A stretch of 64,000 nt of DNA. It comes from Neocallimastix lanati (nom. inval.) (taxonomy: Eukaryota > Neocallimastigomycota > Neocallimastigomycetes > Neocallimastigales > Neocallimastigaceae). Below the pieces are notes generated by a model, which worked only from the letters and a program-made list of their open reading frames with translations, made no database searches and had not been told where the DNA came from. This document shows, one piece after another, positions 57,021 through 64,000 of the stretch (its first letter is position 1; each line of letters begins with the position of its first letter). Made by a program: the position numbers and the translations under genes. Location of the stretch: the NCBI GenBank assembly GCA_016946835.1, contig JACVTC010000017.1, forward strand, positions 207,001 through 271,000. The letters run 5' to 3'.

Positions 57021-60000
57021 ACCCAGAAAGAATGGCAAGAAATCAAATAATAATAATAATAATAAATAATAATAAATAATAATAAATAACAATAAATAAT
57101 AATAATAATAATACTTATAATAATAGATAATAATAATACTTATAATAATAATTAATAATAATAAATAATAATAAATAATTATGATAATTATTATAATAGA
57201 TAATAATACTTATAATAATAATTAATAATAATACTTTTAATAATAAATAATACATATAATAATAAATAAATAAATAAATAAATAATATTAATAAAGAGAT
57301 GATTATAATATTTATATATTTATTTAATAATAAATAAATAAATAAATAAATAAAGTGTAATAAGTATATAAATATAAATAAATAGGTAAGAAATATATTA
57401 ATCAAATTATATTATAAATATTTATTTATTCATTAATTATGGATAAATTTTTATTATTGAAGGTTATCATAATTTAATAATTCTTATTATTTTAATAAAA
57501 AACAATTTATTATAATAAGATTAAGGTAAAAATAAAAAAACAAAAAACAAAAAACAAAAAAAAAACATAAGCAAAAACATATAGAAATTTATAATATAAT
57601 AGAAGTAATATATTATATAATAAAATATATTCTATAATAGAAGTAATATATTATATAATAAAATATATTCTATAATAGAAGTAATATATAAATTTTTTTT
57701 TTGTTTTAAAATATGAATTATATGTTATAATTATTTAAAACTTTTGAAGTTTTTAATTAATATAAATTAATACTTTTATATTTGATAGATCCAGATCCAT
57801 ATATAATAATGTATTATAATACTAATGAATCGTTTCTATTAATTAATTGAATTAAAAAAAAAAAAAGTTTGTTAATAGGAAAAACTAAAACAAAAAAATA
57901 AAAAACAAAAATAAAAAACAAAAAAACATGTTTTAGAGATTGTGATTAATGCATATTTACCATATTTACCATATTATACTTTATTTTCTATAAATGATTT
58001 TCTATTTATTGGTATGGCATGTGTGGTAGATTAGATTTAAATTATATTAAATAGTTTTTGATTAATGATAGATTTGAGGTCATTTTTTATTATGAAAATG
58101 TTGACCATGGTAGAATAAAAATAATTTAAAAAAAAAAAAAAAAAAAAACCAAAAGAAAAGAAATATATTAAATTTATAAGAAAATTAAAAACATATATAT
58201 AAATTAATAAATAATGGATGACTATTTATGAAATATAGAAAAAAGAATCGAATATTTTCAAAGAATTTGATATATTTAAAGATAAATTAGTTAAATTAAT
58301 AAATATAATAATAAAAATTATATAGATTCTAATTAATATAATAATCATAATAATCATAATAATATTATACATAATTATACAGATACTAATTAATAATTAT
58401 ATTATATATAATTATACAGATTCTAATTAGTTATAATCATAATCATAATAATATAAATTTATAATACAATAATGTTAATAATAATATAAATAATTAATAA
58501 TAATACAAATAATTAATAATAATATAAATAATTAATAATAATATAAATAATAATATAAACAATTAATAATAATAATAAAATAATAAAACATTAAATGGTA
58601 ATAATAAATATAAAACATGCATAATGATAATAATACTAATAAAGTAATAATAATATTGACAGAAACGGTAATATTTGAGTTACCGATTATGAGAAAATTA
58701 TTCAAAATGATTATAATAAAAATTATTCAAAATGATTATAATAAAAGTTTTGAAATTGATTATATGAAAAAAAATTATTATGAGTATAAAATCAATAATA
58801 ATAATACTAATAATAGTTAACTAATACATCAATAATAAATAAAAAATGAATTAATGTTAAAAATAATTATAACATAATAATATAATAATAGTAATAAGGA
58901 AAATAATAATTATAATAAAAATGATAATTAATTTTGAAAATAAAAATATAAAAATTAGTAATAAGCATAAATTTTTTAGAATAATATGTAATTTAAAGAA
59001 TTCATTATAATGTTAATAACATATATTTGTTATTATTACTATTATCTATTAATTATATAAATAAAGTGATTTATAAATTAAAAAATAAAAAAGAAAAAAA
59101 AAAAAGATATTCTCATATAAAAATATTTATTATGTTTCTGATATAAATTAATACGAAGAAATTTTCATGAAGTGGTATATATTTATTTTTTGTTCCATAA
59201 TAGATTTAATTAAATGTCATATAATTTATAAATAATAATAATAATAATAATATAATAATAATAATAATAATAAAAATAATAATAAAAATAATAATAAAAA
59301 TAATAATAATAAAAGAATAATAAAAATGTTTAATGAAAAATTTCATTTAAATAATGGAAATAAAAAATTTTTTTTATTTATAAAACAAATATATTAACCT
59401 TATATTGTGTATTTAATATTAATTTCTTTTTATTTAATATTTCTTGCATGAAAAAAAAAAAAAAAAGATGCTTTTAAATATTTATTTATTTTAATTAATA
59501 AATTTAATTAATAAATACAATTAAAATAAATTATAGAATTGATCATAATAGTAAATAAATAATTAATTAATATATAAATAAATAAATAATAAATAAATAA
59601 TAAAGTAATAAATAAATAATAAAATATATAATTAAATAATAAATAATTAATAATTAAATAATAAATAATGTATATTCAAATATATAGATATTTATACATT
59701 TTTGAATATACATACATTATAGAAATAATAATAAATAAAAAAAAAAAAAAAAGAATTTTGCAATTCTTTTTTTGATTTAATTATATTAATTTAAAATTAA
59801 AATTATCTTCTATTTAGGAAATAGAAAAATATTTAAATTTTTAAATATTGCTTCTATTGGACGAAAAATGAATTAATATAATTTTGTGTTTAGAAAAAAA
59901 TGAAACGAAAGTAATATAAAAATGTTCTTTAAACATGGTCTATATATTAAATAATAGAAATTAAAAATTAATAATATACCAATATACAAAAAAGAATAGT

Positions 60001-63000
60001 AATAGATTTTAATATATTAGGATTATAAATATTAATTTTCATAGTTAAAACAAATAAATAAAAGATTAATTTTTATATATGATTTTATTATTAATTTAAT
60101 ATTAAATTCCTTTCTTGTTAATAATTTAAGATTATAATTATGGTATTATCAATAATTATTAATTAATTAATTAATTAATTAATTTATTATTATTATTTTT
60201 TTTTGTAATCATCCACTTAACATCAAATTTTATTCTATTAAATTATCATTATTTTTATTATTATTATTATTATTATTATTTTGTATTTTAGAGAATAATT
60301 TATTCAAAAAAAAAAAAAAAAAGACTTAATTTAAAATTTTAAAATAAAAAATGTTTATAATTATTTACATAAGACATAATTTCCATATTAATATAACGTT
60401 AATTATAGGGAGAGTACATGATTCAAACAATATCAATTATTTGATTATTAATTTATTTATTTGTAAAGTAGTAATCAGAATTTATGAAAAGTTTTGCTTT
60501 TGATATTTTAATTGCAATATCTCAAGGAAGGATTTAGAGTATTTATAAAAAAAAAAAACTAGAAAAACGAAACAAAATAAGTACTATTTATTTCTATTTC
60601 TTAATAGCTTTGAAATATAGAAAAATACTAAAAATAAAAAGGATTAATTATGAATTATTATAGCATAAATAATAACTAATAAAAATAATAAACAAAAAGT
60701 AATAAATAATAAGAAATTAACTAATAAATATTAAACTTAATAAAAGTCCATAAAAAAAACAAAAAACAAAAAACATGAAACATAATGAAATATAATAAAT
60801 ATAATAAAAATAAATAATAAACAATAAATAATAAATAATAAATAAATAAATAATAAATAATAAATAATAAATAATAAATAATAAATAATAAATAATAAAT
60901 AATAAATAATAAATAAATAAATAAATAATAAATAAATAATTGAATAATAAATAATTGAATAATAAATAATTAAATAATAAATAATTAAATAATTGAATAA
61001 GTATAATATTATAATAAATAATTATATAATTGAATAATTATAATATAATAATAAATAATGCATTGTTAAATATGAGTGAAAATAAAGGTAAAAATAAATT
61101 ATAAGAGTTTTAACAATTTTTTTTATTCTTTTATTTAAATAATATATAAAGGTCAATATATTATTTACAAAATTTTAATTATTATAATCTAGGATAAGGA
61201 TATAGGATATATATAGGATAAAGGATATGTAAAGGACAAAGGATATATATAGGATAAAGGATATATAAAGGATATTAAATGATATTATTTCTAATATATG
61301 ATTAAAAAAAATATAGTGGATTATCCGGGATATATTAATTTAAAATTAAGAAAAGGATCTACATTTTGTGTAATAATTTTATTTATTATTAATATTTAAT
61401 ATTTTTTTAATTAATAAAAAATAATTATAATAGTATTACTAGTAAATTTTTTTTTTTTTTTTTTTTTTTTTGCATTTAATTATTATTTTATTTATTCTTA
61501 GTATTAATATTATTGAAATAATTAAATTTAAAAATAATCAAGTCATCAAATAATCAAATAACATAATTAAAATAATAATATTAAGAAAATAAACCGACTA
61601 AAATAATTTTATCAAAGAACACTTCGAAATATACAAAGTAGTGTACAATATGAATTAATATTTGTATATATTAATTACATTTTATTATTTATAATTACTT
61701 TTATACTAGTTATAATAAATAATTAAAAGTTTGTCATTGAGTTTGTGGTTATGTGTATATGAGACATTCCTGTAATAATTAATTTTTAATATAAAATCGA
61801 TAAGTTGTTATATTAATAAAATGAAATAAAATTTATATATATTTAATCATTATTTATATAAAAAAATTGCTATAAAAATAACTTCTACTACTAAATACAT
61901 TATTTTGAAATAAATAAATGAAAAAATAAATGAATAAATAAATAAATAAATAGTTAATAAAAGTTTTTTATTTTAGTAGTGAAATGAACCTTAATTTTTA
62001 TTATTATTATTTTTTTAAATTATTGAAAATATTTAATACTGTATATTTTATATTATTATTTTTTTAAATTATTGAAAATATTTAATAATATTATATTTTA
62101 AAGTATAGAATTTTTCATTTAATATTTCATATAAATAAAGTTAATAAAATTTTCATATTCTTTTTAGTTTTTATGTATACTCCAATTAAATAACATTCTT
62201 TTTTGTTTTTTAACTTTAATTTATATTATTCTTAATTAATCGTAAAGCTTAAATATAATAATTTATTTATTAATTTATAATAAAGTTAATTAATTCGAGT
62301 AATAAAAAAACCAATAATATTTCAAAAGTAATTTATTTATTATGATAATATGATATTAATTTTATATTAAAATATGTTAAGTATAAAATATATTATATGT
62401 ATAAAATCTAATTATTATAGAAATTAATATTATAGAAAATAAAATATATTTTTTTTATATTATTATTTCATTAAATATATTGTATTATTTTTATTAATTT
62501 AATATATTAGCGAAACATAACTATTCGTTCAATAATATTATATATTTTATGAATGAAAGGAATAAAAATGAATTAAAACTTTATATAATATATTTTATAT
62601 AAATAAAGTAGAAAAGTTAAAATAATAGTAATATATTTATTATATGTATTAATATATTATTAACAAATTATAATATATTACAATATACTTTAATAATATT
62701 CCTAATTTAATTAATTATTATTCAATATAGTATTTTTACATAGAAAATTGTATATCTCATTAATAAAAATAAAGTTTATTATTTATTAAATTATAAATAA
62801 AATATAACATATATTTTAATACACACTAATATAAAAGATAATATATTAATTCATTGGGGACATCCTATCGAATAATATTTATATTCAGGTATATTACTAT
62901 ACATTATCATTTGTCATATCTGTAGCATGTATATTTTTATTTGTTCATGTTTTATATAATAATAATACTAAGATTTACTGGTTTAAATTAAAATATATTA

Positions 63001-64000
63001 AAATATATTTTTGAAAAAGAATTAGAATAATATTTTTTATTAAAAAAAATTTATTAAATAAAAAAAAATAGTTTCATATATTTATATATTTATATACTTC
63101 TTATATTTTATATTTTATATTTTATAATTAATAATTTATATTTTATATATTTTAATAGTTTTAATTACATAAACTTTACTAATTAATTATATTTTATATA
63201 TATATATTTTTTTATTTAAAAAATTTATATAATTTTAAAAATATTTAAAATTAAGAATTTCTCTCTTATGTTTATTTTTTTTTTTTAAAAAAAATAAATA
63301 TTTTATAATTATTTATTTTTTTGTAATTAAAATAAAAAAGTAGAAGTATAAATGTTTTATGTTAATATAATTTAGTAATTTTTAAATATTTAAAAATAGA
63401 TACTTTACTTTAAAAGAAAAAAGAAATATTGTAAAACAAAATACTATTTCAACTGATTTCTGTAGATATAGAAATAATATAAATAGATTGTTCAACAAAA
63501 TAATAATTATAATAAAACATATAAAACCTTAAAATAAAAAAAGAAACGTAAATAAAAAATTAAAAAAAATATTTAAAACGCAGAAAATAAATAAATTGAA
63601 AAAAAATAGTGAAATAAATAAATATATCATAAAAAATTATTAGTATTATGTTATTAATAATATATTATGATTGAACTAGTAAATAATTATAAATTGCTTA
63701 ATTTTTTTTAAAATAATAAAAGAATAATTTAATAATTTCGAAAGCAGTATAAAATTATTAAATAATAAAATATATTATTTATTATATTTAACATTTAAAT
63801 TTATTACTATATACAAAGAAAAAATTAAATAATATAAAAAAATATATAATAGTAATTTAAATAAAAATTATTTATATAGTAAAAATAATTAATATAATAA
63901 ATAATTTTTTTAATAGAACGTAAGAAATAAGGTATTATTTGTCAAAAAATAATAATAAAAATAAAAAAAAAAAACTAAAATCTATAATAAAAGATAATAA
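57021..64000. other. Gene-free low-complexity region
   Basis: Seven kilobases of AAT, AAAT and TA repeats and homopolymers with no supportable gene. Local structure: a 43-bp duplication around TATTCTATAATAGAAGTAATA at about 57590-57690, Asn-rich broken frames at 58300-58820 that might be decayed coding sequence, (AATAAATA)n at about 60820-60910, an AGGATATA repeat at about 61190-61285, and a pair of TATTATTATTTTTTTAAATT repeats near 62000-62095. Confidence 0.5.
61190..61285. repeat. AGGATATATA(T/A)AGGATAAAGG short tandem repeat
   Basis: About five G-containing units of 18-22 nt in otherwise G-poor sequence. Confidence 0.75.

Noticed and set aside
58617-58820. A small Asn/Ile-rich gene
   Set aside because: Low-complexity reading frame in AAT/ATT sequence with no conserved motif and no splice context.

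Overview
The window is extremely AT-rich eukaryotic DNA. It has long A/T tracts, many ATT/AAT microsatellites and short spliceosomal introns (GT..AG, AT-rich). Gene content is fungal: a fungal PAS-type gluconeogenesis regulator, a Gyp7-type Rab-GAP and a Cic1/Utp30-like L1 protein. There is also a CCDC77 homologue, a centrosome/flagellum protein expected only in fungi with swimming zoospores. Together this suggests an early-diverging zoosporic fungus. Anaerobic gut fungi (Neocallimastigomycota) fit best because of the base composition; this assignment is inference.

Layout: 1-1888 (+) is the 3' end of an ERT1/AcuK-like transcription factor. 1889-6822 is gene-free, with LINE debris, a SINE-like insertion (about 5532-5786) and transposon-terminus-like sequences. 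6823-7406 (-) is Sec61 gamma. 8998-17576 (-) is the complete DNA polymerase epsilon catalytic subunit (12 exons, 2369 aa). 18284-23386 (+) is a Gyp7/TBC1D15 Rab-GAP, divergent from POL2. 24027-27069 (-) is CCDC77. 27720-30446 (-) is a severin-type gelsolin protein (14 exons, 363 aa). 31561-33739 (-) is a ribosomal-L1-domain protein. 34856-36226 (-) is the spliceosomal protein SmE. 38445-42054 (-) is a 991-aa coiled-coil protein of unknown role. The exon joins were made by eye, and in every complete gene the summed exon length is divisible by three.

The right third (42-64 kb) has no intact gene and is a graveyard of mobile DNA. It holds a SINE-like block (42.9 kb), a GC-richer block (45.5 kb) and several inverted-repeat elements sharing the terminus GTGCATTTCGCAATGTGGC. 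A Ty1/copia retrotransposon (46833-49916, minus) has 219-bp LTRs, a 5-bp target duplication and an internal deletion. One of its LTRs carries a nested 618-bp insertion, and a tRNA-derived SINE with a 14-bp target duplication sits exactly at its edge. Further right are an intronless ketol-acid reductoisomerase pseudogene with an A-rich tail (51.1-52.1 kb) and a decayed RRM gene with a 43-bp tandem repeat (55.8-57.0 kb). From there to the end is low-complexity sequence.

The intact genes are unrelated housekeeping functions (replication, secretion, vesicle traffic, splicing, ribosome assembly, actin, cilium) with no operon-like logic. The notable biology is the layered transposon record and the very large AAT arrays in introns, which begin within about 30 nt of splice donors.
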